DNA of 64,000 nucleotides from Synechococcus sp. M16.1 (GCF_014279895.1 NZ_CP047954.1:744001-808000); one strand, 5' to 3'. Positions 1 to 9,677 are shown, numbered from the stretch's first letter. Translations and numbers: made by a program. The notes: a model not told the origin generated them from the letters alone.

Positions 1-1448
1 GGGATCTGCCTGTGACGGCTTTTGCCACCGGCAGCCAGGCGCTGCGCCGCTACACCGATTTCTTCGCTGCGGATGCCAACCAGGCGGTTGCCATTGCCGC
101 TGAAGCGCTGCGTGACTGGCGCAGTTGGCGACAGCAGATCGAGGCCTGGCAGCAGCCGGTGCTGCAACGCCAGGACCTGCCGGAACCGCTGCGGATGGCT
201 CTGTTCAATGAGCTCTACGACCTCTGCAGTGGCGGCAGTCTCTGGAGTGCGGCATCACCGGAGGATCCCTACGGTCGTTTCGGCGTTCTCGAGTGCCTCG
301 ACTATGCCTGGTACGAAAGTCTTGACGTTCGTCTCTACGGATCCCTGGCCCTGCTGCAGCTCTGGCCGGAACTCGATAAGGCCGTGCTGCGCAGCTTTGC
401 CCGGGCGATTCCGGCCGCAGATGCCACCCTGCGCCCGATCGGTTGGTACTTCACCCAGGGCAAGGGCCGGGTGGAGGCTGACCGCAAGGTGAAAGGAGCC
501 ACCCCCCACGACCTCGGGGCTCCCAACGAGATCCCCTGGGATGCGACCAACTACACCGCCTATCAAGACTGCAATCTCTGGAAAGACCTTGGCAGTGATT
601 TTGTGCTGCAGGTGTGGCGCACGTTCAAGCTCGCCCCCAGTGGTGAAGACATCCGCTTCCTCGCCGATTGCTGGCCGGCGGCCGTGGAGGCGCTGCGCTA
701 CCTGAAGACGTTCGACGTGAACAACGATGGCCTGCCCGACAACGGCGGTGCTCCGGATCAGACCTTCGACGACTGGCCCCTCAAAGGGGTGAGTGCCTAC
801 TGCGGTGCCCTCTGGATTGCTGCGCTTGAGGCAGCCCTGGCCATTGCCCAGATGCTTCAGCTCAGTACCGGGCTGGATACCTCCGCTGAGCAAAGGGAAT
901 TCAGCGGTTGGCTGGAGCAATCCCGGGGCAATTTCGACAAGCTGCTCTGGAACGGCGAGTACTACGACATTGATGCCGAGAGCGTCACGCCGGTGGTGAT
1001 GGCCGATCAACTCTGCGGCGATTTCTACGCACGGCTCCTGGGCCTGCCGCCGGTGGTGAGCGACAACAACAGCCGCAGCACCTTGAAGGCGGTGAAGGAG
1101 GCCTGCTTCGAGGCTTTCGATGGAGGATCCCTCGGTGTGGCCAATGGTCTTCGTCGCGATGGCACGCCGTTGGATCCCAATGGCACCCACCCGCTCGAGG
1201 TGTGGACGGGAATCAACTTCGGGATCGCCAGTTATTACCGCTTGATGGGAGACAAGCAGACGGCGCAAGCGATCTGCTCAGCGGTTGTCGAGCAGGTGTA
1301 TTCCGGTGGTCTGCAGTTCCGCACCCCTGAGGCGATCACTGCGGTGAACACCTTCCGGGCCTGTCACTACCTCAGGGCCATGGCCATCTGGGGGCTCTGG
1401 GCCACGGAGACCGACTGGATGCTCATCCCCGGAGCGGATGCCCGTTGA
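1..1448 (+). CDS. GH116-family glucosidase (glucosylceramidase-like), 5'-truncated by window
   Basis: The reading frame is open to the left edge, so the GTG at 12 is probably not the true start; the visible part is about 480 residues of a protein that is usually over 800. The sequence resembles the catalytic (alpha/alpha)6 barrel of the GH116 / DUF608 family (non-lysosomal glucosylceramidase type). Support includes the HDLGAPNE segment near residue 168 and NDGLPDNGGAPDQTFDDW near 238, which holds the Asp region carrying the acid/base in this family. Expected role is beta-glucoside or glucosylglycerol-type hydrolysis; the exact substrate cannot be read. The last 82 bases overlap the convergent AraC-like gene. 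Confidence 0.8.
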   Translation, partial: DLPVTAFATGSQALRRYTDFFAADANQAVAIAAEALRDWRSWRQQIEAWQQPVLQRQDLPEPLRMALFNELYDLCSGGSLWSAASPEDPYGRFGVLECLDYAWYESLDVRLYGSLALLQLWPELDKAVLRSFARAIPAADATLRPIGWYFTQGKGRVEADRKVKGATPHDLGAPNEIPWDATNYTAYQDCNLWKDLGSDFVLQVWRTFKLAPSGEDIRFLADCWPAAVEALRYLKTFDVNNDGLPDNGGAPDQTFDDWPLKGVSAYCGALWIAALEAALAIAQMLQLSTGLDTSAEQREFSGWLEQSRGNFDKLLWNGEYYDIDAESVTPVVMADQLCGDFYARLLGLPPVVSDNNSRSTLKAVKEACFEAFDGGSLGVANGLRRDGTPLDPNGTHPLEVWTGINFGIASYYRLMGDKQTAQAICSAVVEQVYSGGLQFRTPEAITAVNTFRACHYLRAMAIWGLWATETDWMLIPGADAR

Positions 1449-2347
1449 AGCGTGGCGCTGGGGGATTCACCGAACTGGTTGCGGTAATCCCTGGCGAGGT
1501 GATTACGGCTCTGGAAGCCGTAATGGCAGGCAATTTCATGAACGGTGCTGCCGCCAATGGTCTGCTGCACCTCCGGGGAGCTGAGGGCGTGATGCACCTG
1601 GCTGAGCCGGATCTGTTTCAGCAACGCCATGGGGCCGGTGCCGAAGCTCTGGCGGCTGTGGTGAACGATCGAAGACCGCGAGGCGAAGATCGTGGCGCTG
1701 AGATCGTTGAGCGTGATCGCTTGGCCGGTGTTCTTGAACCCCAAGCCACCAGATCCTTCATCAGTCCTGCCCCCCACACCCAGTTCACCACTGGCTGTTC
1801 CCTGCAGCTGATGGGGTGACAACGCTTCCAGCACCGCCACTTCCACCAGATCCTCCTGGCCCCCTCCCATCAGCTGGGCCTGGATCAAGCTGCTGATCTC
1901 TGCAAACCGTTGGGGGTGGACGTTGGCGGAGTTGGACCTGTGGATCACCTCGAGCGTCTGGTGATCACCGGTGGCGGTGGCGAGCTGTTCAAATCGTGTC
2001 TGGGAGACGAGGGCAACCTGGATGTGGTCCCCTGCCGGAAGCTGAACAAAAGCGTCGCTCAGGCCGGCATGAAAACCATGCAGTGAGCCGGGTTGTGTTC
2101 CCTTCCCACGAACCACCGGCAGCTGATCGGTGGTGCTCCAGCTGAGGGGAAAGACCCCAGGGCGTCGGTTGCCCTGAAGCAGCAGGTCTTGATTGGTCTG
2201 GATGGATAAAACCGGCAGCTGCCGTGAACCATCCAGCTGGAAGCTCCCTTTGAGCCGGCCCCGGCTCAATTAGGCGACATCCATTTCAAAGCCCACCGCC
2301 TGCAGGCTGTTGCTGAGGCCCGGACCAGAGTGGAATGCAACCTCCAT
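1367..2347 (-). pseudogene. AraC-family transcriptional regulator with an in-frame nonsense codon
   Basis: The C-terminal part has the two helix-turn-helix motifs of AraC/XylS regulators (SATIFASRSSIVHHSRQSFG, then VHEIACHYGFQSRNHLARDY). The longest uninterrupted frame begins at a TTG at 2269, directly after a TAA at 2270-2272. Upstream of that TAA the same frame continues without a stop back to an ATG at 2347, giving 25 residues ending MDVA and then LSRGRLKGSF after the stop. That joint reads like the start of an AraC sensory domain, so I infer a CAA-to-TAA type nonsense change. The alternative is a functional 300-residue protein starting at the TTG. The 3' end overlaps the GH116 gene. Confidence 0.6.
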
Positions 2348-2418
2348 GGGCTGATTGTTGGCGTGAATCGCCTTCTGTGCAGGTTTGTTGTGAGAATTCA
2401 TTCACTCACCTCCTGCCC

Positions 2419-2907
2419 ATGCGCCGTTTGTTCTGCTGTTTGTTGGCTGCTCTGGGGCTGCTGCTGCTCACGCCAGGTCTGGCATGGGCCCAGGTTCATC
2501 AGCACGAAAACGAGGATGGCGTCGCCATGGTCCGTTCGCTGGAGAGCCTCAGGGACCTCGATTACGACAGCTGGCAGGCGGTGGCCTACCGCGAAGGCCC
2601 TCCGGGCCAGCCGGTGGTGCTGCGCGTGGTGGGCTATCCCGGGAAACTGCGGCTCGATCATCCGGTGAGCCTCCAGGTGTTGGCGGGTCGGCGCGAGTGG
2701 CAGCTGGACGACATCACCCTGGCCAATCCGGTGCTGGCCACCGATGGGCGCGACGCAGCGGCTGAATTTGCCCTCGATCCTCTGCTGGACGATCTCAGCA
2801 ACAACCGACCGCTGCGTTTGGCGTTGCCAGGTGTCTTCACCGAGTTGCCGATCCCTCCCTACGTCGTCGGTGAATGGCGCTCCCTGCAGGACCTGCCCCT
2901 CAGCTGA
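2419..2907 (+). CDS. DUF3122-like exported protein
   Basis: 162 residues. The ATG at 2419 is chosen because it is followed by a typical signal peptide (MRRLFCCLLAALGLLLL, cleavage likely after AWA-Q near residue 25); the longer frame from 2335 has no such N terminus. The mature part resembles the DUF3122 family of cyanobacterial lumenal or periplasmic proteins, with the VVLRVVGYPGKLRLDHP stretch. No catalytic motif is visible and the function is unknown. Its stop overlaps the ribD start (TGATG), so the two genes are probably translationally coupled. Confidence 0.7.
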   Translation: MRRLFCCLLAALGLLLLTPGLAWAQVHQHENEDGVAMVRSLESLRDLDYDSWQAVAYREGPPGQPVVLRVVGYPGKLRLDHPVSLQVLAGRREWQLDDITLANPVLATDGRDAAAEFALDPLLDDLSNNRPLRLALPGVFTELPIPPYVVGEWRSLQDLPLS

Positions 2908-3971
2908 TGTGGGAGCTCTGGATGCGGCGGGCCCTGGCCCTGGCTGCCCTTGCTGAAGGTCACACCAGCCCCAACCCCCTCGTGGGGGCCGTGGTTCTTG
3001 ATCGCGAAGGGCGCCTTGTGGGCGAAGGCTTCCATTCGCGGGCCGGAGATGCCCATGCCGAGGTGGGTGCCTTGCGGCAAGCCGGTGATGCGGCCCGGGG
3101 TGGAACCCTCGTGGTCACCCTTGAACCCTGCTGCCACCACGGCCGCACGCCCCCCTGCAGTGAGGCGGTGCTGCGCGCGGGTATTGGCCGCGTTGTGATC
3201 GCCCTGGAGGATCCCGATCCCCGGGTGGATGGGGGCGGCATCCGTCAGCTGAGGCAGGCGGGGCTGGAGGTGATCAGTGGTGTGCTGCGCGAGGAGGCCC
3301 GCCAGCAGAACCGGGCTTTTCTGCACCGCGTTCGCACCGGCCGTCCGTTTGGGGTTCTGAAGTGGGCCATGAGCCTGGATGGCCGCACTGCTTTGCCCAA
3401 TGGCGCCAGCCAATGGATCAGCGGTCCACCCGCCCGCGATTGGGTGCATCAGCTGCGCAGTGGCATGGATGCCGTGGTGGTTGGGGGCGGCACGGTTCGC
3501 GGCGATGATCCGCTGCTCACCAGCAGGGGCCGGCGTTCACCGGAGCCGCTGCGGGTGGTGTTGAGCCGCAGTTTGGATCTGCCGGATCGTGCCCAGCTCT
3601 GGGACACCGCGGTGGCACCGACCCTCGTGGCCCATGGCCCCGATGCCGACCTCCGGCGTTTGCCATCCGGGCCTGAGGCACTGGGGCTTTCGGCCTGTGA
3701 ACCGCAGCAGCTGATGGAGGCCCTGGCGGAACGGGGGTGCAACCAGGTGCTTTGGGAATGCGGCCCTGAGCTGGCGGCTGCGGCGATCCAGCAGGGCTGC
3801 GTGCAGGAGATTGCAGCGGTGGTGGCTCCGAAGCTGATGGGGGGCATGGCGGCCCGCACCCCCCTTGGAGATCTGAACTTCAGCGCCATGGATCAGGTGC
3901 TGCAGGGGCAGTGGCATCAGAGCGAGCCCATGGGCAACGACTGGTTGCTGCGTTGGCGCAGCGGCAGCTGA
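2907..3971 (+). CDS. ribD: Bifunctional riboflavin biosynthesis deaminase/reductase
   Basis: 354 residues from the ATG at 2907, which overlaps the upstream stop by one base; an in-frame start at 2874 is less likely. The N-terminal deaminase domain shows the zinc site HAEV (near residue 51) and PCCHHGRTPPC (near 75-85). The C-terminal half is the NADPH-dependent pyrimidine reductase, with LKWAMSLDGRTA and VVVGGGTVRGDDPLL. It converts the GTP cyclohydrolase II product to 5-amino-6-ribitylamino-uracil phosphate in riboflavin synthesis. The length is normal for the fused enzyme. Confidence 0.95.
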   Translation: MWELWMRRALALAALAEGHTSPNPLVGAVVLDREGRLVGEGFHSRAGDAHAEVGALRQAGDAARGGTLVVTLEPCCHHGRTPPCSEAVLRAGIGRVVIALEDPDPRVDGGGIRQLRQAGLEVISGVLREEARQQNRAFLHRVRTGRPFGVLKWAMSLDGRTALPNGASQWISGPPARDWVHQLRSGMDAVVVGGGTVRGDDPLLTSRGRRSPEPLRVVLSRSLDLPDRAQLWDTAVAPTLVAHGPDADLRRLPSGPEALGLSACEPQQLMEALAERGCNQVLWECGPELAAAAIQQGCVQEIAAVVAPKLMGGMAARTPLGDLNFSAMDQVLQGQWHQSEPMGNDWLLRWRSGS

Positions 3972-3973
3972 GC

Positions 3974-4702
3974 TCAGCGCTCCCGGCTCTGCCGATCGAG
4001 GCTGCTGGCGAAGCGGCCGATCAGCACCCCCATCACGGCAGCGAGGTACAGCGGTCCGGCAACGCTGGTGGCCACACTCACCATCCGTGACAGGGGGAGC
4101 ATCGGGCTGATGTCCCCGAAGCCGACGGTAGTGAGGCAAACGAAGGCGTAGTAGTTGATTGCCGAAAACAGGCGGGCGCTGGCCAGGACGCTCGAATCGC
4201 CGACGTTGGCCATCTCCAGGGGTTGAAAGCTGCCCGGCTGGATGGTTTCCAGAGCACTCATCACCAGGCCGGCGGCGAGGCCGATGTGCAGGTATCCCGC
4301 AGTGGCACCCATCAGCAGCGCTTCGGTGACGCGTTTTGTGCTGGCGAAGCGGGTTACCAGGCGGATCACACTCCAGCCCACCAGCACGCTCCAGCTCAGG
4401 GCCAGCGGCATGCCGCTGTAGATCAGCTCCAGGGGCGTGAGCAGCCAGAGCCACATGGTCACCAAGGCCATCAGCCCCAGACCCCGATACAGCGCATCAC
4501 TCCAGTTCGGAGCGTTGCTGCTCCCCACCATCACTTGGGTGAGCAGCAAGGCAATCAGGCTGTAGCCGATGTAGGTCGCCCACACCAAGCGGGGAAAGGC
4601 GAAGCCCACGGTGGCAATCACAGTGCAGAGCAACAGCAGCTTCAGCTGGGTGTCATCACGCCGCAGGAGCCGCTGAACCAGTCCCACCAGCACCTTGGCC
4701 AT
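3974..4702 (-). CDS. Two-pore-helix potassium channel family membrane protein
   Basis: 242 residues with several hydrophobic segments. The selectivity-filter sequence TVGFGD is near residue 192, preceded by a pore helix (INYYAFVCLT) and followed by a C-terminal membrane helix. The N-terminal half adds about four further hydrophobic helices, so the fold is larger than a minimal two-helix channel. It is expected to conduct K+ across the inner membrane. No RCK/TrkA-N regulatory domain is attached. It is convergent with ribD, with almost no spacer. Confidence 0.85.
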   Translation of the reverse strand: MAKVLVGLVQRLLRRDDTQLKLLLLCTVIATVGFAFPRLVWATYIGYSLIALLLTQVMVGSSNAPNWSDALYRGLGLMALVTMWLWLLTPLELIYSGMPLALSWSVLVGWSVIRLVTRFASTKRVTEALLMGATAGYLHIGLAAGLVMSALETIQPGSFQPLEMANVGDSSVLASARLFSAINYYAFVCLTTVGFGDISPMLPLSRMVSVATSVAGPLYLAAVMGVLIGRFASSLDRQSRER

Positions 4703-4750
4703 TGTCGCTGCCCCCAGATTCGGAAGTGAGCTGCGACTGTCAAGCCTTAC

Positions 4751-5410
4751 TCAATCGAGCAAGGAGAGCTGCTGGTGCTTGTTGGCGGGGACCGCAGTTG
4801 GCTTGAGTGCTCTGCAATCCCATGGCTCCGCTGGCGCTGGCGTGAGCATCGGCTCGAGGGCGCGTCGGTGAGCTCCATCACCCGGTTCCAGCCAGATGCT
4901 CTCCAACCCCTCGGGGATGATCACCGGCATCCGATCGTGCAATGGGGCCACCAGGCTGTTGGGCTGCGTGGTGATCACGCAGCAGGTCTCCACTTCACTG
5001 CCATCGGGGCCGATCCAGCGGTCCCAGACACCGGCCAGCCAGAACAGTTGCCGGTCTTTGCGCTGGATCAGGTGCCCCTTTTCAAAAAAGCCGGTGCTCG
5101 GCAGAAGGCAGCGGTGATGACGCCATGGCCCGCGAAAGGAGGCTTTCTCCGCGATGGTTTCGGCGCGGGCATTGATCGGTCGCGGCGCCTGCAGCGGGTC
5201 CTTGACCCAGCCCGGCAGGAGGCCCCAGAGCATGTGGGAGAGACGGTCTTCACCGTGCTCACGCCGCACAGCCAGCACCGGTTCTTGGGGGCGGATCAGC
5301 TCGCGGGGGGCGTAATGCTCCAGCCAGGCGCAGTCCTCCGGCCGCAACCAGCTGCGCAGCAGCTGCTGCAATTCCGCGCGAGGCGTGTCGAGGCAGTAGC
5401 GACCACACAT
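4751..5410 (-). CDS. SRAP domain protein (HMCES/YedK-like abasic-site DNA-protein crosslinker)
   Basis: 219 residues starting MCGRYCLD. Cys2 is the catalytic residue that forms a thiazolidine crosslink with abasic sites in single-stranded DNA in this family. Other conserved features are NARAET (near 81-86), the FFEKG segment and PLHDRMPVII (near 157). Length and motifs match SRAP proteins, so it should shield abasic sites in ssDNA during replication. It is transcribed away from ftsH. Confidence 0.93.
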   Translation of the reverse strand: MCGRYCLDTPRAELQQLLRSWLRPEDCAWLEHYAPRELIRPQEPVLAVRREHGEDRLSHMLWGLLPGWVKDPLQAPRPINARAETIAEKASFRGPWRHHRCLLPSTGFFEKGHLIQRKDRQLFWLAGVWDRWIGPDGSEVETCCVITTQPNSLVAPLHDRMPVIIPEGLESIWLEPGDGAHRRALEPMLTPAPAEPWDCRALKPTAVPANKHQQLSLLD

Positions 5411-5494
5411 GGGCAGAAGCTAGGCGCCGTTCGGTTCTCACACCCGTTGATTGCCAGAGATCCCTCGTAGCGTGTCGGAACTCTCAGGCCATCC

Positions 5495-7369
5495 ATGCCG
5501 ATCCGCCAGGACGACAACCAGCCGAACCGTCGCTTCGGGATCATCAACCTGGTGCTGATTGGCTTCGGGGTGTTGCTGCTGGCCAGCAGCTTCCTCCCCA
5601 GCAATGGCATGCAGCAGGTGCCGCGGGTGCCCTACTCCCTGTTCATTGATCAGGTGAATGACGGTGCGGTGAAGCGGGCCTTCATCACGCAAGACCAGAT
5701 TCGCTACGAGCTGAGCGATCCCGAGGAGGGCACGCCTCCGGTGCTGGCCACCACGCCGATCTTCGACATGGATCTGCCCCAACGCCTCGAGACCAAGGGC
5801 GTTGAGTTCGCGGCAGCTCCCCCGAAGAAGCCGAACATCTTCACCACCATCCTCAGCTGGGTGGTGCCGCCCCTGATCTTCATCCTGGTGCTGCAGTTTT
5901 TTGCTCGCCGCTCGATGGGCGGTGGTGCTCAGGGGGCGTTGAGCTTCACCAAGAGCAAGGCCAAGGTGTACGTGCCCGATGAGGAGTCGCGGATCACCTT
6001 CGCCGATGTGGCGGGCGTGGATGAGGCGAAGCAGGAACTCACCGAGATCGTCGACTTCCTCAAGCGCCCTGAGCGCTATGCCGAGATCGGTGCGCGTATT
6101 CCTAAAGGTGTGCTGCTTGTCGGCCCTCCCGGCACCGGTAAGACCCTGCTGTCCAAGGCCGTGGCCGGCGAAGCCGAGGTGCCCTTCTTCATCATTTCCG
6201 GATCGGAGTTCGTGGAACTCTTCGTTGGTGCCGGTGCCGCTCGCGTGCGCGACCTGTTTGAAGAAGCAAAGAAAAAAGCGCCCTGCATCATCTTCATCGA
6301 CGAACTGGACGCCATCGGCAAGAGCCGTTCAGGCTCCATGGGCGTTGTCGGCGGCAACGACGAACGGGAGCAGACCCTCAACCAGCTGCTCACTGAGATG
6401 GATGGCTTTACCGCCCAGGACAAGCCGGTGATCGTTCTGGCGGCCACCAACCAGCCCGAGGTGCTCGATGCAGCCCTGCTGCGTCCCGGTCGTTTCGACC
6501 GGCAAGTGCTCGTGGACCGTCCGGACCTCTCCGGCCGCAAGACCATCCTCGAGATCTACGCCAAAAAGGTGAAGCTCGCTGCAGGTGTTGACCTCGACAG
6601 CGTCGCCCAGGCCACCAGTGGTTTTGCCGGCGCTGATCTCGCCAACCTGGTGAATGAAGCTGCCCTGCTCGCAGCGCGTGCCCAGCGCACCAGCGTTGAG
6701 CAGCAGGACCTCGGTGAAGCGATCGAGCGGGTTGTGGCCGGTCTGGAGAAGAAGAGCCGCGTCCTTCAGGACGATGAAAAGAAGGTGGTGGCGTATCACG
6801 AGGTGGGCCACGCGATCGTGGGCCATCTCATGCCTGGCGGCAGCAAGGTGGCCAAGATCTCGATCGTGCCCCGTGGCATGAGCGCCCTGGGCTACACCCT
6901 GCAGCTGCCCACCGAAGAGCGCTTCCTCAATTCCAAGGAGGAACTCCAGGGCCAGATCGCCACGCTTCTCGGTGGTCGCTCGGCTGAGGAGATCGTCTTC
7001 GGCAAGATCACAACGGGTGCTGCCAATGATCTGCAGCGGGCCACCGATCTGGCTGAGCAGATGGTGGGCACCTATGGCATGAGCGACACCCTGGGGCCCT
7101 TGGCCTACGACAAGCAGGGCGGTGGCCGTTTCCTTGGCGGGGGCAACAACCCACGCCGCTCGGTGAGTGATGCCACGGCTCAGGCCATTGATAAGGAGGT
7201 GCGTGGGCTGGTGGACCAGGCCCATGACGACGCCCTCGCGATCCTGCGGGAGAACATGGCGCTGCTCGAGACGATCGCCCAGAAGATCCTCGAAAAAGAG
7301 GTGATCGAGGGGGATGACCTCAAGCAGATGCTCGAGGCGAGTGTGCTGCCGTCCGGTGTGACCGCTTGA
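5495..7369 (+). CDS. ftsH: ATP-dependent zinc metalloprotease FtsH
   Basis: 624 residues. Two N-terminal membrane helices (about residues 11-30 and 105-125) flank the lumenal or periplasmic domain. The AAA+ module has Walker A GPPGTGKT, Walker [12 protein letters not shown] and the pore sequence [13 protein letters not shown]. The peptidase domain has the zinc motif HEVGH. FtsH hexamers degrade damaged membrane proteins, including photosystem II subunits in cyanobacteria. Which of the host's several FtsH paralogues this is cannot be settled from sequence alone. Confidence 0.97.
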   Translation: MPIRQDDNQPNRRFGIINLVLIGFGVLLLASSFLPSNGMQQVPRVPYSLFIDQVNDGAVKRAFITQDQIRYELSDPEEGTPPVLATTPIFDMDLPQRLETKGVEFAAAPPKKPNIFTTILSWVVPPLIFILVLQFFARRSMGGGAQGALSFTKSKAKVYVPDEESRITFADVAGVDEAKQELTEIVDFLKRPERYAEIGARIPKGVLLVGPPGTGKTLLSKAVAGEAEVPFFIISGSEFVELFVGAGAARVRDLFEEAKKKAPCIIFIDELDAIGKSRSGSMGVVGGNDEREQTLNQLLTEMDGFTAQDKPVIVLAATNQPEVLDAALLRPGRFDRQVLVDRPDLSGRKTILEIYAKKVKLAAGVDLDSVAQATSGFAGADLANLVNEAALLAARAQRTSVEQQDLGEAIERVVAGLEKKSRVLQDDEKKVVAYHEVGHAIVGHLMPGGSKVAKISIVPRGMSALGYTLQLPTEERFLNSKEELQGQIATLLGGRSAEEIVFGKITTGAANDLQRATDLAEQMVGTYGMSDTLGPLAYDKQGGGRFLGGGNNPRRSVSDATAQAIDKEVRGLVDQAHDDALAILRENMALLETIAQKILEKEVIEGDDLKQMLEASVLPSGVTA

Positions 7370-7414
7370 CGGCAGCGGGGCTCATCCCCGATAACAGTCC
7401 TTTGAACCGTCGCG

Positions 7415-8371
7415 ATGGCTACCGCTTCTGCGGGCGTTGCTGCTGTCCTCTCTCCACTGTGCGGACGTGACTTCCTTTCCTCGGCGGATTGTTCCGCCGA
7501 GGAAACAGCAGCGTTGCTGGATCTGGCTGCACAACTGAAGAGCGGCGATCGTCGGATCGATCTCGGCAACCGTGTGCTGGGTCTGATCTTCAGCAAGGCT
7601 TCCACCCGAACCCGTGTGAGTTTTCAGGTGGCCATGGCCCGCCTCGGCGGACAGACGGTGGATCTCAATCCTTCCGTCACCCAGCTCGGCCGCGGCGAGC
7701 CGCTGGAAGACACGGCCCGGGTTCTCAGCCGTTACTGCGATGTGCTGGCGATTCGCACCTTCGCTCAGCAGGAACTGGTCGACTACGCACACTGGGCCTC
7801 GGTGCCGGTGATCAATGCCCTCACCGATCTGGAGCATCCCTGTCAGGCCCTGGCCGACTTCCTCACCATGCAGGAAGCCCATGGCCCCCTTCCTGGTCAG
7901 ACCCTGGCTTATGTGGGCGACGGCAACAACGTGGCCCATTCCCTGATGCTCTGCGGCGCTCTGCTAGGGGTGAATGTGCGGATCGGCTGCCCCGAGGGCT
8001 TCGAGCCCTTGCCGGGTGTGCTTGAGCAGGCCCAATCTTTGGCCCAGCACGGTGCCTCGATTGAGGTGGTGACTGACCCCAGTGAGGCGGTGGCGGGTGC
8101 CCAGGCCGTTTACACCGACGTTTGGGCCTCCATGGGCCAAGAGGCCGAACAGGCGCAGCGGGAGCAGGCCTTTGCAGGATTCTGTGTGGATCAAGCCCTG
8201 ATGGAGCAGGCGGCAGCCGATGCGATCGTTCTGCACTGCCTGCCGGCCCACCGCGGTGAGGAGATCAGCGCCGAGGTGATGGAGGGCACGGCAAGCCGCA
8301 TCTTTGATCAGGCGGAAAACCGCCTGCATGCGCAGCAGTCTCTGTTGGCGGTGTTGATGGGTGGTCTGTGA
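7415..8371 (+). CDS. argF: Ornithine carbamoyltransferase
   Basis: 318 residues. It shows the carbamoyl-phosphate site STRTR (within SKASTRTRVSF, near residue 67), the HPCQALAD segment, the SMG loop (DVWASMGQE) and HCLPAHRG near the C terminus, all diagnostic of ornithine carbamoyltransferases. It makes citrulline from ornithine and carbamoyl phosphate in arginine synthesis. It is noteworthy here because PirA-type DUF4278 proteins, several of which are encoded in the nearby island, act on arginine synthesis in another cyanobacterium. The stop overlaps the next start (GTGA). Confidence 0.96.
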   Translation: MATASAGVAAVLSPLCGRDFLSSADCSAEETAALLDLAAQLKSGDRRIDLGNRVLGLIFSKASTRTRVSFQVAMARLGGQTVDLNPSVTQLGRGEPLEDTARVLSRYCDVLAIRTFAQQELVDYAHWASVPVINALTDLEHPCQALADFLTMQEAHGPLPGQTLAYVGDGNNVAHSLMLCGALLGVNVRIGCPEGFEPLPGVLEQAQSLAQHGASIEVVTDPSEAVAGAQAVYTDVWASMGQEAEQAQREQAFAGFCVDQALMEQAAADAIVLHCLPAHRGEEISAEVMEGTASRIFDQAENRLHAQQSLLAVLMGGL

Positions 8372-8691
8372 CGGTGATCCACCGCTGGTTGGTGCCGTTG
8401 ATGGTCACCGCCCATGCGGTGGCAGCGTCAGCGGATCAGGCCACCGACAAACAACAGCAGAGCACCATCGCCCGATGGACGGCCGAGAAAATCTGTGAAA
8501 TGGGTGTGGATGCTTTTTACGCCTTGCCGGATCCTGAGCTCAAAACCATGTTTGAGCGCGACACCTCGATGCGTTACGAGGATGTTCCCAACGCACCAAC
8601 CGATCAGGAAAAGTCCCGTATTACCGGGCAATTGATGGGATATCTGATGGCGGCCTGTCCGCAACAGCTTGAGAACTACAAAAACCGCTGA
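8368..8691 (+). CDS. Small exported protein, conserved-looking, function unknown
   Basis: 107 residues from a GTG that overlaps the argF stop by four bases, so it is likely coupled to argF. The N terminus (HRWLVPLMVTAHAVAASA) looks like a signal peptide. The rest is soluble and acidic, with one Cys pair (EKICEMG, MAACPQQ). I recognise no domain. Confidence 0.65.
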   Translation: MTVIHRWLVPLMVTAHAVAASADQATDKQQQSTIARWTAEKICEMGVDAFYALPDPELKTMFERDTSMRYEDVPNAPTDQEKSRITGQLMGYLMAACPQQLENYKNR

Positions 8692-8702
8692 AGAGCATCG
8701 CG

Positions 8703-8927
8703 ATGCGTAAGGAACGCTGCTGGGTTTGGTTCAAAGGTGGCCTCTCGGAGGAGGGGCACTGGATGTCGGGCTGGGTGGCCAGCACAACCGAGCAGCCGGG
8801 GCTGCTGATTGAGCATCCCGGCTATGTCTCCTGCCGGGTTCCGGAATGGCGTGTGGTGTTTAAGGAGCCCAAAGACCTGAACCTGGCGCCGAGCATTCCT
8901 GAAGCTGCGGTGTGGAAGCTGGTTTGA
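8703..8927 (+). CDS. Small conserved-looking hypothetical protein
   Basis: 74 residues with a compact, Trp-rich sequence (CWVWFKGG, EGHWMSGWVAS, VPEWRVVF). Its pattern suggests a small beta-rich fold. It lies 11 bases after the previous gene and immediately before lexA in the same direction. No known domain is recognised. Confidence 0.6.
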   Translation: MRKERCWVWFKGGLSEEGHWMSGWVASTTEQPGLLIEHPGYVSCRVPEWRVVFKEPKDLNLAPSIPEAAVWKLV

Positions 8928-8960
8928 GTGAGCCTGCGCTTGCGGCACACGGCAAGGAAC

Positions 8961-8974
8961 GGTACAAATGTATT
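8961..8974 (+). promoter_or_regulatory. Probable LexA operator in front of lexA
   Basis: The sequence GGTACAAATGTATT is close to the cyanobacterial SOS box (RGTAC-N3-DGTWCB form), differing in the second half-site. It ends 19 bases before the GTG at 8994, where an autoregulatory operator is expected. It would fall inside the reading frame if the start at 8928 were used, so it also argues for the later start. Confidence 0.5.
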
Positions 8975-8993
8975 GCCCGAACCTTTTCTTGCG

Positions 8994-9617
8994 GTGACCC
9001 GTGCCCCCCAGGAGCCCCTCACCACTGCTCAGCAAGAGCTTTACGACTGGCTGGCGGACTACATCGGCACCCATCGCCACAGCCCTTCGATTCGCCAGAT
9101 GATGCAGGCGATGGGACTGCGCTCTCCTGCGCCGATCCAGAGCAGGTTGCGCCATCTTCAGCAGAAGGGATGGATTACCTGGCAGGAAGGCCAGGCGCGG
9201 ACCTTGCAGCTCCTTGGAGACATGGTCGGTGCCGCCGGGATTCCCGTGCTGGGCGCCGTTGCCGCCGGTGGCCTGGTGACGGCTTTCGATGATGTTCAGG
9301 AGCATCTCGACCTGGCGCCGGTGCTGGAGACCCGTGGCCTGTTTGCCCTGACGGTGAATGGTGACTCGATGGTCGACTCCCACATCGCCGATGGGGATGT
9401 GGTGTTGATGGAGCCGGTGCAGGATCCGCAGCGGTTGCGCAACGGCACGGTGGTGAGTGCTCTGGTGGCCGGCAGTGGCACCACGCTTAAGCATTTCCAT
9501 CGCCAGGGGGCGACGGTGGTGCTGGAAGCTGCCAACCCCGCTTATCAACCGATTGAGCTTCCCGCCGAACAGGTGGAGGTGCAGGGTCGCTTGGTTGCCG
9601 TCTGGCGCCAGGTCTGA
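8994..9617 (+). CDS. lexA: LexA repressor / SOS regulator
   Basis: 207 residues from the GTG at 8994; an in-frame GTG at 8928 would add 22 residues not typical of the family. The N-terminal winged HTH includes HRHSPSIRQMMQAMGLRS. The self-cleavage site Ala-Gly lies in GAVAAGGLV. The catalytic Ser is in NGDSMVDS and the Lys in SGTTLKHFH, so the protein should be cleavable. In some cyanobacteria LexA also regulates carbon and redox genes. The gene is followed by tRNA-Ala. Confidence 0.93.
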   Translation: MTRAPQEPLTTAQQELYDWLADYIGTHRHSPSIRQMMQAMGLRSPAPIQSRLRHLQQKGWITWQEGQARTLQLLGDMVGAAGIPVLGAVAAGGLVTAFDDVQEHLDLAPVLETRGLFALTVNGDSMVDSHIADGDVVLMEPVQDPQRLRNGTVVSALVAGSGTTLKHFHRQGATVVLEAANPAYQPIELPAEQVEVQGRLVAVWRQV

Positions 9618-9677
9618 GGCTCCCGCGGTGTAAGCTGTTTCACGACAACGGCGGCTCTGAAGCTTCCACGTCGATAT

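Noticed and set aside
255-1268. Long minus-strand open frame inside the GH116 gene
   Set aside because: High-GC antisense shadow with Gly/Arg/His-rich composition and no recognisable protein pattern; the plus strand encodes a known enzyme.
3537-4454. 305-residue minus-strand frame across ribD and the channel gene
   Set aside because: It overlaps two genes with clear motifs and has composition typical of an antisense frame.
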